From the NCBI GenBank assembly GCA_018401995.1, contig JAGYJR010000003.1:105640-169639 (forward strand): a stretch of 64,000 nt of DNA. Direction: 5' to 3'. The notes beneath the pieces were generated by a model, which ran no database searches, was not told where the DNA came from, and was given only the letters and a program-made list of their open reading frames with translations. This stretch comes from Flavobacterium sp. (GTDB lineage: Bacteria; Bacteroidota; Bacteroidia; Flavobacteriales; Flavobacteriaceae). This document shows, piece after piece, positions 8,267 through 17,991 of the stretch (the first letter of the stretch is position 1; each line of letters starts with the position of its first letter). A program made the translations under genes and the position numbers.

Positions 8267-10707
8267 TTAACCCATAAAGTCGCCATCACCACCGTTGTCA
8301 TCTCTTCTTGGCTGTCTGTCTCTTTCGTTTTTCTTTCTGTTAAAACGGTAAGTGAAAGAAAGTGTGATTTGTCTTTCTCTCCACTGCATTTCGCTGTACG
8401 AGTTTACGATATTAGGAATATTAGTTTCCATAATACGTTTTCTAGAGTTGAATAAATCGCTTACGTTTAAAGCAATTGTTCCTTTGTCTTTTAATACATC
8501 TTTGCTAAATGCCATATTCATAGATGCTACACCAAGTGAGCGACCTTGAGCATTCGTTTGTGGCGCATTATAAGTTGCATTTGCTTGCCAATCAATTTTG
8601 TATGGTAAAGTAACTTTAGAGTTAATTCTTGCAAACCAAGTCAAAGCAACATTGTCAAAATTTTGAGTAACTACTTCGTCTAAATAATTTATATAACTAA
8701 ACGTTCCTTGTGTTTCATTTCTAAAGAAATTAAAGTTACCGTTCAAACGCCACCATTTGTAAGGTGAATAATTTAAATTAAATTCAAATCCAGCGCGATA
8801 TTCGTTAGCTAAGTTAATTGGTGTACTCACAATTACAGGAACTCCATTTACAAATAAACCGGATTCTTTTCTGATGAATTGGAAGGAATCATTGGTAATA
8901 TTTATATATGCCGAAGTATTAAATGTAAGTTTATCCCATCTTTTCAAATAGCCTAAATCAATAGCGTCAGTTAATGAAGGATCTAAATCTGGATTTCCTT
9001 GGAATATATTAATGTTACTTGAATAAGAAGAGAATGGATTTAAAAATCGTCCTCTTGGTCGGTTAATTCTTTTACTGTAACTTAAACTTATTGAACTAGA
9101 TTCTGAAAATTCATAGTTAAAAGTTGCAGACGGAAATAAATTATTATATTTTTTGTTATTGAAACTATTTGAAGTTAAAGAATTTACATCAATGTTACTG
9201 TCTTCAAAACGTAAACCAAAGAAATAAGAGAATTTATTGATTTTTGAACCATATTGCATATAAAGTGCATTTACATATTCATTGTATTCCAAAGTATTAG
9301 AATATGGTGAAGCTGGTTGAATTTCAAATTTGGTTAAACTTTCTAAAAAACTACCTCTATAACCAGCTTCAAATCTTGAATCTTTACCAATTGGTAATAC
9401 GTAGTCTGATTGAATTAAGTTTCTTTGTTGTTTTTGATTATTTAGGGTAGTTTCTGAAAATAATGTTGTTGGATCACCAATTACCTGGTCAGTAATAACC
9501 GAATTTTCATTGTCTCTGTTAGAAGATACTGCAATGTCAAGAGTTAGAACATGATCGTCTTTTTTAAATTTTTTAACAAAATTTGATGCATATTCGATAC
9601 TAAAATCCTCGCTTCTCTCATCGTTTAAACGATTTCTAACAAAAGTAGGATTCTTTAGAGCATCAAAATTATAGAAAAAAACATTATTAGGGTTATGACC
9701 ACGGTTTTCTCTAAATGTTAAGGCATTAGTCCAAGTTAAAGATTCTGTAAGGTTTAAGTCTATTCCAAAATTCATGTTATAGCCTTCTCTTAAACGTTCA
9801 TTGGTTCTTCTTTCATTGATGAACTGACTTGTTGTTCCATCTGGATTGAAATATTCAGCATCAGTTAATGAATTTCCTAGATTATTTCTGTAGTTATACC
9901 CAAAATTAGAGAACAAGTTATATGTATCACTTTTTTTGTTGATGCTAGAGCTCACACCATAAGTTTCTGGATCACCAGCTGATAAAATAATTGAGCCATT
10001 TAAACCATTCGCTTTTCCTTTTCTCAATACAATATTGATGATTCCACCACCACCTTCTGCATCATATCTTGCTGATGGATTAGTGATTACTTCTACTTTT
10101 TCCACGGCATCAGCTGGTAATAATCTAAGTGCATCAGCAATATTTAATCCAGCTAAACCGATGGTCTACCATCAATTAATATTTTTACATTTCGTTACCT
10201 CTTAATGCAACATTTTCCAGCGTCTACTGTTACTGATGGAACGTTATCTAAAACATCACTAACGGTTCCTCCTTTAATCATCATATCTTTCCAACATTGT
10301 AAACTCGCTTATCTAGTTTTATTTCAACAGTAGAACGTTCAGCAATTAATTCTACACCTTCTAACTGAGCAATATCTGCTTCAAGAAATAGAGTTCCGAA
10401 ATTGGCATCTTCGGTAAAAGTCCTATTTTTTATCTCAACTGTTTTAAAGGAAATATATTCGAAACGTACATTGTAAGTACCACTAGGCACTTCAAAAGAA
10501 AAATCTCCGTTCATATCGGTTACACTTCCTGATAATGCTCCTTCTTTATTAGCATTTTCAAAAACAACACACATTCAATGGGAAATCTGTTCCTTTTTTC
10601 GAAAATTTTACCTGAAATTTTAATTTTTTAGCTTCTGGTCTTTTTTGAGCAAATGAAATTGTCGTGACACAAAAGGGCTGTAATAAAAGTTTAAATAAGT
10701 TTGACAT
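8267..10707 (-). pseudogene. Outer-membrane beta-barrel/TonB-dependent receptor-like gene, frameshifted in its first third
   Basis: An intact frame at 8267-10105 gives 612 residues: the end of a plug (VEKVEVITNPSARYDAEGGG), then a long beta-barrel of the Bacteroidota outer-membrane receptor type ending FTYRFNRKK plus a charged tail. Upstream, 10281-10574 encodes a carboxypeptidase-like regulatory domain (GSVTDMNGDFSFEVPSGTY), and an ATG at 10707 opens a signal peptide (MSNLFKLLLQPFCVTTISFA). Joining these needs at least six one- or two-base corrections, mostly in A or T runs: near 10620, 10580, 10290, 10215, 10190 and 10160. With them a normal protein of about 810 residues can be read. Neighbouring arsC and the CPBP gene show the same damage, so sequencing or assembly error is at least as likely as a true pseudogene. 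Confidence 0.75.
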
Positions 10708-10786
10708 GGTTTAATGATTATTTTTCTGTTTGATGGCAAAAGTAGGTTTAGGTTTAATCTACGAATGCCAAATCTTTGTTAAATAA

Positions 10787-11121
10787 TCATAGTATTTTGT
10801 TAATGTTTTCTTTAGGTCGCGCAATAACGGCTTTGTTTTGACTATAATTGGTCGTTCGATTAATTTAGGATTGGATAACATAGCATCAATTATTTCGTCA
10901 TCAGAGAACACTTTACCTTCAGTTCTCAATCCAAATACTTTCTTGGTTCTAACTAATTCTATAGGTTCAATACTGAGTTTATTGATTATATCAATCAATC
11001 TCTTCTTTAGTGAACGGTTCGTCTAAGTATTTTCTAACGGTAAGAGGTTCATTCAAAAGTTCTAATTGCATAAACCTTCTCTAGATTTCGTGCAACGTGG
11101 ATTGTGATAAATGGTAATCAT
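10787..11121 (-). pseudogene. arsC: ArsC-family reductase gene, frameshifted
   Basis: An ATG at 11121 opens MITIYHNPRCTKSREGL, the thioredoxin-fold CxxS-type start of arsenate reductase/Spx-family ArsC proteins. The frame then shifts to read NEPLTVRKYLDEPFTKEE, and again to read DIINKLSIEPIELVR and FSDDEIIDAMLSNPKLIERP, the family's hallmark LIERP segment. A last shift gives NKAVIARPKENINKIL and a stop at 10787-10789. At least three or four indels are needed. If the sequence is correct it is a dead gene; if the indels are errors it is a normal small reductase of about 113 aa. It is divergent from the CPBP gene. Confidence 0.7.
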
Positions 11122-11200
11122 ATTTTTTAGCAAAAGTAATAAAATTATCTGTATTTGAAACTTTTATAGTACTTGGGTGACTTATTAGAAAAATCAAACT

Positions 11201-12078
11201 ATGTACATCGAACAAGCCAAAAAATTAAAGTCACACCCTATTTTATTCTTTATTTTACCAGCTGGATTTATTTTTTAATGATTGTAAATACAATTATGTT
11301 GCTGGAATTGACATCAATGTAGTCATTAAAAATACTATTGATACTTTGGAGTCAATGCTACCTTTGTAATGCTAATTGCGCCTTTATCTATTGCTCTATT
11401 TGTTGTTTTATTTTAGCTAAATTCATTCAAGGACAAAGTTTAACAAGCTTAACAACTTCTCGTCCAAAATGGATTGAAACGCGTATTATTTTCATTTTCA
11501 ACAATAATTACTGTTTCTATGATTGTTGCTCTTATTATGCTACTCCAGAAAATTTTGTTTGGAACTTCAATTTGAGAAGTTTTTTACCTTTTTTAGTTTT
11601 GGCTTTGCTTTTAATTCCATTACAAACGAGTTTTGAAGAATATTTATTCCGTGGACAGTTGATGCAAGGATTAGTTACCAATAGCCGTTTGATTCCGTTA
11701 TTAGTGACATCTATTTTATTCGGATTAATGCATATGGGAAATCCTGAAGTGGGAAAAGTAGGTTATATAATAATGGTTTATTACATTGGAACAGGTTTGT
11801 TTTTGGGCGTATTAACTTTAATGGATGAAGGTTTAGAATTGGCTTTAGGATTTCATGCGGCAAATAATTTGGTTGGAGCTTTGCTTTTAACTGCTGATTG
11901 GACTGCTTTTCAAACTCATTCTGTATTAAAAGATGTTTCAGAACCATCAGCAGGATTTGAAATTATTCTTCCTGTTTTTGTTATTTTCCCATTACTACTT
12001 TTTCTTTTTGCTAAAGTTTATAAATGGAATAATTGGAAGGAAAGACTAACGGGATCTCTACAAAATATATCCGAATAA
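11201..12078 (+). pseudogene. CPBP-family intramembrane protease, frameshifted N-terminal half
   Basis: The ATG at 11201 starts MYIEQAKKLKSHPILFFILPAGF, then the frame is lost in a T-run near 11270. After several further shifts (up to about 11545) a clean frame runs to 12078. The intact half has the CPBP/CAAX protease motifs: EEYLFRGQ (Glu-Glu and Arg), FGLMHMGN with the first His, and HAANNLVGA with the second His, in membrane helices. Such proteins are membrane metalloproteases often linked to self-protection or membrane protein processing. An initiation point inside the clean frame is not convincing. Two bases separate it from the MenE-like gene, so they may be co-transcribed. Confidence 0.7.
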
Positions 12079-12079
12079 T

Positions 12080-13126
12080 ATGCAAGTTCCTCATTATAAA
12101 AGCATTCACAACCGATTTAAAATCAATGGTTTTACTTTAGAACGCGAAGAAATTTTTCAATTGGCTTTCACCCTAATTAGAGAAGGTGATGATTTCGAAA
12201 TTGAAGCTGGAATTTTTCTAATGGATTGGTTTGATGAAAATGATTATGTTGATACACAAACTTCTGGTACAACAGGAACACCTAAAATGATTCGAATTTC
12301 CAAACAAGCTATGGTGCATTCTGCTATTGCAACTGGCGATTTTTTAGGATTAAAACCTGGAAATACCGCCTTGCATTGTTTGCCATGTCGATTTATTGCG
12401 GGTAAAATGATGTTGGTACGAGCTATAATTTTAGGTTTGGAAATGGATTTAGTTTCTCCCAAAGGCAATCCGATACCTAATAAACACAAAGTTTATGATT
12501 TTTCGGCTATGGTTCCGTTACAAGTGGAACATACCTTGTCACAATTGAATCAAATTAAGAAATTGATTGTTGGTGGAGCTAAAATTGCACCTTCATTAGT
12601 AAACCAACTACAAAATTGTGATATCAAAGTTTATGAAACCTATGGTATGACAGAAACCATTACGCATATTGCTGCCAAAAGAATTGATGAGGACTATTTT
12701 CAAACTTTACCAAACGTGACAGTTAATATAGATGATAGAAGTTGTTTGATAATTGATGCACCCAATATTTTAGAAGAAAAAATTGTAACCAATGATATTG
12801 TAAATTTAGTTTCACCAACTAGTTTTCAGTGGTTAGGACGTTACGATAATGTGATAAATAGTGGAGGAGTAAAACTATTTCCAGAACGTATTGAAGAAAA
12901 ATTGCAAGAGGCATTTTCAGTTCCGTTTTTTATTGCATCGGAAAGTGACGAACATTTAGGTGAGAAAGTGATTTTGGTAATAGAATCAGAAGAATTTCCA
13001 TTAGCAGCAACAATTTTTGATGTTTTAGAAAAGTATGAAAAACCTAAGAAAGTTTATTTTACTCCTAATTTTACAAAAACAGAAACAGGAAAGATAAATA
13101 GAATTAAAACGTTGAAAAAATCATAA
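12080..13126 (+). CDS. menE: AMP-forming acyl-CoA ligase, MenE-like
   Basis: The 348-aa protein carries the adenylate-forming P-loop TSGTTGTPK (61-69), the YETYGMTE motif (about 190-197), the linker LGRYDNVINSGG and the catalytic Lys region TETGKINRIK at the C-terminus. It is short for this superfamily, as are the o-succinylbenzoate-CoA ligases of many Bacteroidota. MenE activates o-succinylbenzoate with CoA in menaquinone synthesis. No other men gene is in the window, so the substrate is an inference. It follows the CPBP gene by two bases and precedes a small membrane protein by three, so an operon 11201-14540 is likely. Confidence 0.75.
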   Translation: MQVPHYKSIHNRFKINGFTLEREEIFQLAFTLIREGDDFEIEAGIFLMDWFDENDYVDTQTSGTTGTPKMIRISKQAMVHSAIATGDFLGLKPGNTALHCLPCRFIAGKMMLVRAIILGLEMDLVSPKGNPIPNKHKVYDFSAMVPLQVEHTLSQLNQIKKLIVGGAKIAPSLVNQLQNCDIKVYETYGMTETITHIAAKRIDEDYFQTLPNVTVNIDDRSCLIIDAPNILEEKIVTNDIVNLVSPTSFQWLGRYDNVINSGGVKLFPERIEEKLQEAFSVPFFIASESDEHLGEKVILVIESEEFPLAATIFDVLEKYEKPKKVYFTPNFTKTETGKINRIKTLKKS

Positions 13127-13129
13127 ATA

Positions 13130-13543
13130 ATGGATCAGAAATTAAAAACCTTACAGATTATTCACTTAAGTATTTGTGCTGGGGTTATTTTAGGTTATGT
13201 CATTTTAGGAGATTTTTCTCCAGAAGTATTACAAATGCCAATTGTAGATAGTAACTCCGTAATATATGCTATAATTCCTTTAATTGCTTTTGTTTTTAGT
13301 AATTTTATATTTCGTTCACAAATCAATAAAATAGATGTTAAAGTTTCATTTGATGAACAATTTCCAATGTATCAAACAGCATCAATTGTTCGTTGGGCAA
13401 TTCTAGAAGGTGCAGCATTTGTACTTTTAATTCTAAAAAAGGATTTTATTTTATTTGGTATACTTTTGATTGTTTACTTACTATTATTATTTCCTTCTGA
13501 GTTTAAAGTAAAAAGTGATTTGGAAAAAATAAAAATTAAATAA
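13130..13543 (+). CDS. Four-helix integral membrane protein, function unknown
   Basis: The 137-aa product has four hydrophobic segments (about 10-29, 46-64, 86-106 and 109-125) joined by short loops. No catalytic motif is visible. It sits in a tight plus-strand series between the MenE-like ligase and the 2-hydroxyacid dehydrogenase, with gaps of three and seven bases, which suggests co-transcription. The role is unknown. Confidence 0.8.
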   Translation: MDQKLKTLQIIHLSICAGVILGYVILGDFSPEVLQMPIVDSNSVIYAIIPLIAFVFSNFIFRSQINKIDVKVSFDEQFPMYQTASIVRWAILEGAAFVLLILKKDFILFGILLIVYLLLLFPSEFKVKSDLEKIKIK

Positions 13544-13550
13544 TAAATTC

Positions 13551-14540
13551 ATGAAAACACTAGTCTATAGTTCGCACGGTTTTGATCAGCCTTTTTTACA
13601 AAAGTTTGCGAATTCTATTCATGAAATTGCATTTACAGAAGAAGCATTGAATGAAACTACAGCTCAACTCTCAAAAGGATTTGAAGCAGTTGCTCTTTTT
13701 TCATCAGATAAGGCGAATGCTACTGTTTTGGAAATTTTAAAACAAAACGGCGTTAATTTTATTGCGTTGCGTTCCGTAGGTTATGATCACGTAGATTTAA
13801 ATAAAGCACAAACTTTAGGAATTAAAGTAGCTAATATTCCGGAGTATTCTCCTTATGCTATTGCCGAACATGCGGTAACCTTATTACTAGCGTTAAATAG
13901 AAAAGTGATTTTAGCCAATGAATTAATGAAAACTAATGATTTTAGATTGGATCAATTAGTAGGTTTTGATTTGCAAGGAAAAACAGTTGGAATAGTGGGA
14001 ACAGGTAAAATTGGTAGTGCATTTACTAAAATCATGCACGGTTTTGGATGTAAACTTTTAGGTTATGATATTGCTGAAAATACCGATTTAATAGCAAAAA
14101 CCAATATTCAATATACTTCGCTCGAAGAATTATGTAAGCAATCAGATGTCATTTCTATTTGTTGTCCGTTAAATACAGAAACTAAATATATGTTCAACAA
14201 AAGCACATTCGCCTTAATGAAAAAAGGCGTGTATTTCATTAATACAGCTAGAGGCGGCATTGTGAATACTGTTGATTTAATTGAAGCTATAGAAAATAAA
14301 ACAGTTGCAGCAGCAGGTTTGGATGTTTATGAAAACGAAAATGGTATTTTCTTCAAAGATTTATCCAATAAAGTACTAGTAGATGATTTATTTGAGAAGT
14401 TACGTTCTTATTCCAATGTTCTTATAACTGGACACCAAGCGTTTCTTACTCAAGAAGCACTAACGAGTATTTCCCAAATCACTATGGAAAATTTATCGAA
14501 TTGGGAACAATTTGGAAAGTCGTCAAATGATTTGAATTAA
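13551..14540 (+). CDS. ldhA: D-2-hydroxyacid dehydrogenase, D-lactate dehydrogenase type
   Basis: The 329-aa protein has the NAD-binding motif GIVGTGKIGSAF (about 148-159), the family signature around NTARGGIVNT with the substrate-binding Arg, the Glu in LDVYENENG and the catalytic His in ITGHQAFLT. Length and C-terminal pattern fit the D-lactate dehydrogenases (LdhA type), which reduce pyruvate to D-lactate with NADH. Other 2-hydroxyacids are possible. It is the last gene of the 11201-14540 series and its end overlaps the convergent M1 peptidase gene by four bases. Confidence 0.88.
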   Translation: MKTLVYSSHGFDQPFLQKFANSIHEIAFTEEALNETTAQLSKGFEAVALFSSDKANATVLEILKQNGVNFIALRSVGYDHVDLNKAQTLGIKVANIPEYSPYAIAEHAVTLLLALNRKVILANELMKTNDFRLDQLVGFDLQGKTVGIVGTGKIGSAFTKIMHGFGCKLLGYDIAENTDLIAKTNIQYTSLEELCKQSDVISICCPLNTETKYMFNKSTFALMKKGVYFINTARGGIVNTVDLIEAIENKTVAAAGLDVYENENGIFFKDLSNKVLVDDLFEKLRSYSNVLITGHQAFLTQEALTSISQITMENLSNWEQFGKSSNDLN

Positions 14541-16165
14541 TCAGCTTCAATCACATTAATAAAAAATCTGTTATCGAAAATTTCAAAACTTTTACTTTTC
14601 TTGAAATTCTTTAATTTGATTTTTTGTTTTTGAGTGGTTGGATGCAAACGAACAATTTCTTTTCCAAAAGCAATATCAATAGGCATATTGAAATCGGAAT
14701 TCACGTTTTTCCATTGGTATTGCAATTCATTTCCAATTTTCTTATACTCAAATTCAGGAATGTTTGTTGTATATAGATATTGTTTGAAAATAGGTGTTAA
14801 ATCCATATTAGTTTGCTCATTGAAATAAGCAATTACCATTTCGGTCGTAATAATTTGTTTCTTGAAATGTTCGCTATAGTTGTATAACAATTGCCACCAT
14901 TTGGTATCATCGTTTATCACATGTCGCAAAGTGTTTAAAAGTAACGAACCTTTGTAATACATATCACCTGAACCTCTTTTATTAACTCCGTAAGTTCCAA
15001 TTATAGGTTTGTCGTTTTGTACATTTCTCGCTTGTCCGTTTACGTATTTTAAAGCGGCTTCGTATCCTTTCATGCATTCTACAAAAACAGTTTCCGTATA
15101 AGTCGTAAAACCTTCATGAATCCACATATCTGCAATATCTTGACTGGTAATACTGTTACCAAACCATTCGTGACCCGTTTCGTGAATTATAATATAGTCA
15201 AAAAACATCCCAACACCAGTTCCCGATAAATCCGATCCTAAATAACCTTTTCTGTATTTATTTCCGTAAGCAACAGCGCTTTGATGTTCCATACCCAAAT
15301 ACGGAGTTTCTACCAATTTAAATCCGTCTTCGGCAAATGGATAATTCCCAAATTTCGATTGGAAGCAATTCATCATGGGTTTTACATCAGCATCAAAATG
15401 GATTTTTGCTTTTTCAGCATTTTCTCGCAATACATAATAATCGATATCCAAATTAGGCAAGCTATCCGAGTAATGAACATAATCCCCAATATTTACGGTA
15501 ATAGAGTAGGTGTTGATTGGATTTTTTACTTCCCAATCCCATCTGGTGTAACCGTTTCCTAAATCGGTACTTCCTTTAAATCTTCCGTTAGAAACATTCA
15601 TCAATCCGTTTGGAACAGCAATTTTTACTGAAGTTCCAAAATCAGGTTCATCACTTTGTGAATCTTTCACGGGATACCACAAACTTGCACCAGTTCCTTG
15701 CACGGCAACACCAATAAAATCTTTTCCATTACTGTCTTTTTTGAAAACAAATCCGCCATCCCAAGGAGCATTTTTAGCAATTTTAGGATTTCCGTTATAC
15801 ATAAATCGAATCGTATAAACCGAATCTTGAATCAATGATGATGGAAACTGAACAAAAACAGCATTTTCTTCTCGAACATATTCCAATTTACCAAATTTTT
15901 GATGGGTAATGCTGTCAATTTTCATGTTATCAAACAAGTCCAATTGAATTTTTTTCGTTGGATTAACTGCTTTAAACGTAATATCATTGTAACCAATAAT
16001 TTCCTTATTTTCAGGATTGATGGTGATGTTTAAATCGTATCGCAAGACATCAAAACTCGTACGTTCGACACGTAAACCACCAAACAAAGAATCTTTTCTT
16101 GTAAATTGTGCTTGCGCAAAACCAAAACCGAAACAAATAAAAAGGACAACTAATTGATTTTTCAT
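14537..16165 (-). CDS. Secreted M1-family metallopeptidase
   Basis: The 542-aa protein begins with a signal peptide (MKNQLVVLFICFGFGFAQAQ). It has the zinc site HETGHEWF at about residue 328 followed by the third ligand in IHEGFTTYTE, and LGMEHQSAVAYG in place of the GAMEN exopeptidase motif. These mark a gluzincin of the M1 aminopeptidase family. It is shorter than full M1 enzymes and lacks the large helical C-terminal domain, as in other Bacteroidota short forms. The role is probably periplasmic or extracellular peptide breakdown. It is convergent with ldhA. Confidence 0.92.
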   Translation of the reverse strand: MKNQLVVLFICFGFGFAQAQFTRKDSLFGGLRVERTSFDVLRYDLNITINPENKEIIGYNDITFKAVNPTKKIQLDLFDNMKIDSITHQKFGKLEYVREENAVFVQFPSSLIQDSVYTIRFMYNGNPKIAKNAPWDGGFVFKKDSNGKDFIGVAVQGTGASLWYPVKDSQSDEPDFGTSVKIAVPNGLMNVSNGRFKGSTDLGNGYTRWDWEVKNPINTYSITVNIGDYVHYSDSLPNLDIDYYVLRENAEKAKIHFDADVKPMMNCFQSKFGNYPFAEDGFKLVETPYLGMEHQSAVAYGNKYRKGYLGSDLSGTGVGMFFDYIIIHETGHEWFGNSITSQDIADMWIHEGFTTYTETVFVECMKGYEAALKYVNGQARNVQNDKPIIGTYGVNKRGSGDMYYKGSLLLNTLRHVINDDTKWWQLLYNYSEHFKKQIITTEMVIAYFNEQTNMDLTPIFKQYLYTTNIPEFEYKKIGNELQYQWKNVNSDFNMPIDIAFGKEIVRLHPTTQKQKIKLKNFKKSKSFEIFDNRFFINVIEAD

Positions 16166-16231
16166 TGGAATAAATTTGAAATGTAAATATAAGTGAATGG
16201 AATTAGAGTTTTGTTACAATAACTTGAATTT

Positions 16232-17899
16232 TTAAAAAGTAGGAGCAACAGTAATTGTCATTTGTTCTCTAATTTCGGGATGTTCAAAAGTCAAACTTTC
16301 GGCGTGTAAATGTAAGCGGTTGGCTTTTTGTCCATACAAATCATCGCCAACAATAGGTGTTTTTAATCCTAATTCATGAGAAGCATGCACTCTTAATTGA
16401 TGCGTTCTTCCCGTTATTGGGTAAAAGTAAACTAAAGTTTGATTGTTTCTCACTTCAACCTTTTCCCATTTGGTTTGTGCTGGTTTTCCGTGTTCGTAGC
16501 AAACTAATTGCCGTGGTCGGTCTTCTAAATCAACTCGTAATGGTAAATCGATAAATCCTTCATTGGTTTCCAAAATGCCATCTAATAAAGCTACATAGCG
16601 TTTTTTTATGGTTCTTTTTATGAATTGTGATTGTAGCTTTACATACGTAGCTTCATCTTTAGCAATTAGCATCAAGCCTGAAGTTGACATATCCAAACGA
16701 TGCACAATTAGCGGCCCAGTGGCATTGGGAAACATTTCTTTGATTCTTTGATACACGGAATCAGAAATAATTTTTCCAGGAACCGAAAGAAATTCCGCTG
16801 GTTTGTTTATTACCAATAACACTTCGTCTTCATATACAATTTCAATAGTTTTTCCTTCTGCTGGATTTTCTTGAAACGGATTAGCTTCCATCTCTAAACC
16901 TTTCAACATGTGCGATAATAAAATAGGTTCGCACTTACTTTTACAAGCGGGATAAAATTGTTTATGTTTTCGAATTTCTGATTTTGGCGATTGTCCCCAC
17001 CAAAATTCAGCCATTGCAATGGGTTTTAAATGATGTTCGAAAGCATAATGCAATAACTTTGGCGCAGCACATTCACCAGCACCAGCAGGCGGATTGTTAT
17101 TGAAAATTTCTCCAATACTTTTTCGTTCTCCAAATTGGTTTAAAAACGAATATTCCGCAAATAATTTTTGTTGTAAAGCTCCAGATTTTATTCGACGTTC
17201 TTCTTTGAGTTGGTTAATTTCTTCCAAAAGTAAATGGACTTCTTTTTGCGCATTTTCGATTTGAAAATTCCAGTATTTGGACATTTTTTTGAGCAAAATG
17301 CTTTCTTTTTTGCTTTCTTCGGAAAGTTCTGATTCTAGAGTTTTGATTTCAGTTGAAAATAAATTGGTGAATGAAATTCGTTTTTCATCGCGTTCCAACT
17401 TTAATCTTTTTATTTTATTTTTTTGATTTTGAATATCGGTTGCAGCTTCAGTTTTAGTTTTTTCTAATTGAATTTTCTTGATTTGAAGTTCGTTTGAATT
17501 TTCTAAAATTTCGATTTGATGATTGATTGCATTTAAAACTTCTTCTTCTTTTTTGAAAAAACCATCTTCTTGCAACATGTCAAAAATTGTTGGAACAAAA
17601 TAGTTCAGCTGATTTACACCTGCCAATTTTCCTGAAAAAGCCCATAAATAGCCTAATTCACCTTCTTGATTTTCACAAACCAAAACCCCAAACATTTTTC
17701 CAATAACTAAACCTTCCTGATTTTCTCTCAACCCGAAATTATGTTCAAAATCGGTTTGCGTTTCTAAATAGGATTGCAATTCAGTTGCAGCAATAATGCT
17801 CAATTCATGCGGTTCGTAATAAAAGGGAAACGTAAATTTCTCTGGTAAAGAAATACCTGAAATATTGGTTTTGAAAGATTGAAGCAATGATTTTGACAT
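16232..17899 (-). CDS. RluA-family pseudouridine synthase with long N-terminal coiled-coil extension
   Basis: The C-terminal 210 residues of this 555-aa protein are an RluA-type pseudouridine synthase: IVHRLDMSTSGLML with the catalytic Asp at about 402, RYVALLDG, and GRTHQLRVH. The N-terminal 340 residues are unusual. They include a highly charged Lys/Glu coiled coil (about 125-245) and a Cys/Trp-bearing segment (PPAGAGECAAPKLLHYAF, then YPACKSKCEPIL) typical of the long RluA-like subfamily. It isomerises uridine in rRNA or tRNA; the target site is not predictable. It is followed upstream by a palindromic repeat and the acyl-CoA carboxylase gene. Confidence 0.88.
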   Translation of the reverse strand: MSKSLLQSFKTNISGISLPEKFTFPFYYEPHELSIIAATELQSYLETQTDFEHNFGLRENQEGLVIGKMFGVLVCENQEGELGYLWAFSGKLAGVNQLNYFVPTIFDMLQEDGFFKKEEEVLNAINHQIEILENSNELQIKKIQLEKTKTEAATDIQNQKNKIKRLKLERDEKRISFTNLFSTEIKTLESELSEESKKESILLKKMSKYWNFQIENAQKEVHLLLEEINQLKEERRIKSGALQQKLFAEYSFLNQFGERKSIGEIFNNNPPAGAGECAAPKLLHYAFEHHLKPIAMAEFWWGQSPKSEIRKHKQFYPACKSKCEPILLSHMLKGLEMEANPFQENPAEGKTIEIVYEDEVLLVINKPAEFLSVPGKIISDSVYQRIKEMFPNATGPLIVHRLDMSTSGLMLIAKDEATYVKLQSQFIKRTIKKRYVALLDGILETNEGFIDLPLRVDLEDRPRQLVCYEHGKPAQTKWEKVEVRNNQTLVYFYPITGRTHQLRVHASHELGLKTPIVGDDLYGQKANRLHLHAESLTFEHPEIREQMTITVAPTF

Positions 17900-17913
17900 A
17901 AGAGATTTGTTTT

Positions 17914-17973
17914 TGTCATGCTGAATTTATTTCAGCATCTAAAAAAAGATCCCGAAACAAGTTCGGGATGACA
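17914..17973. repeat. Palindromic intergenic element
   Basis: The element starts TGTCATGCTGAA and ends GGGATGACA. It holds two small hairpins, GCTGAAttta TTTCAGC and TCCCGAAacaaGTTCGGGA. The ends TGTCAT and ATGACA are inverted copies of each other. It resembles the short palindromic repeats common between flavobacterial genes and may also stop transcription from the carboxylase gene. Confidence 0.7.
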
Positions 17974-17991
17974 AAATTGAGAATTTACTTT

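Noticed and set aside
11711..11947. 78-aa minus-strand frame over the CPBP protease
   Set aside because: The opposite strand carries the EEYLFRGQ and HAANN motifs, so this frame is a shadow.
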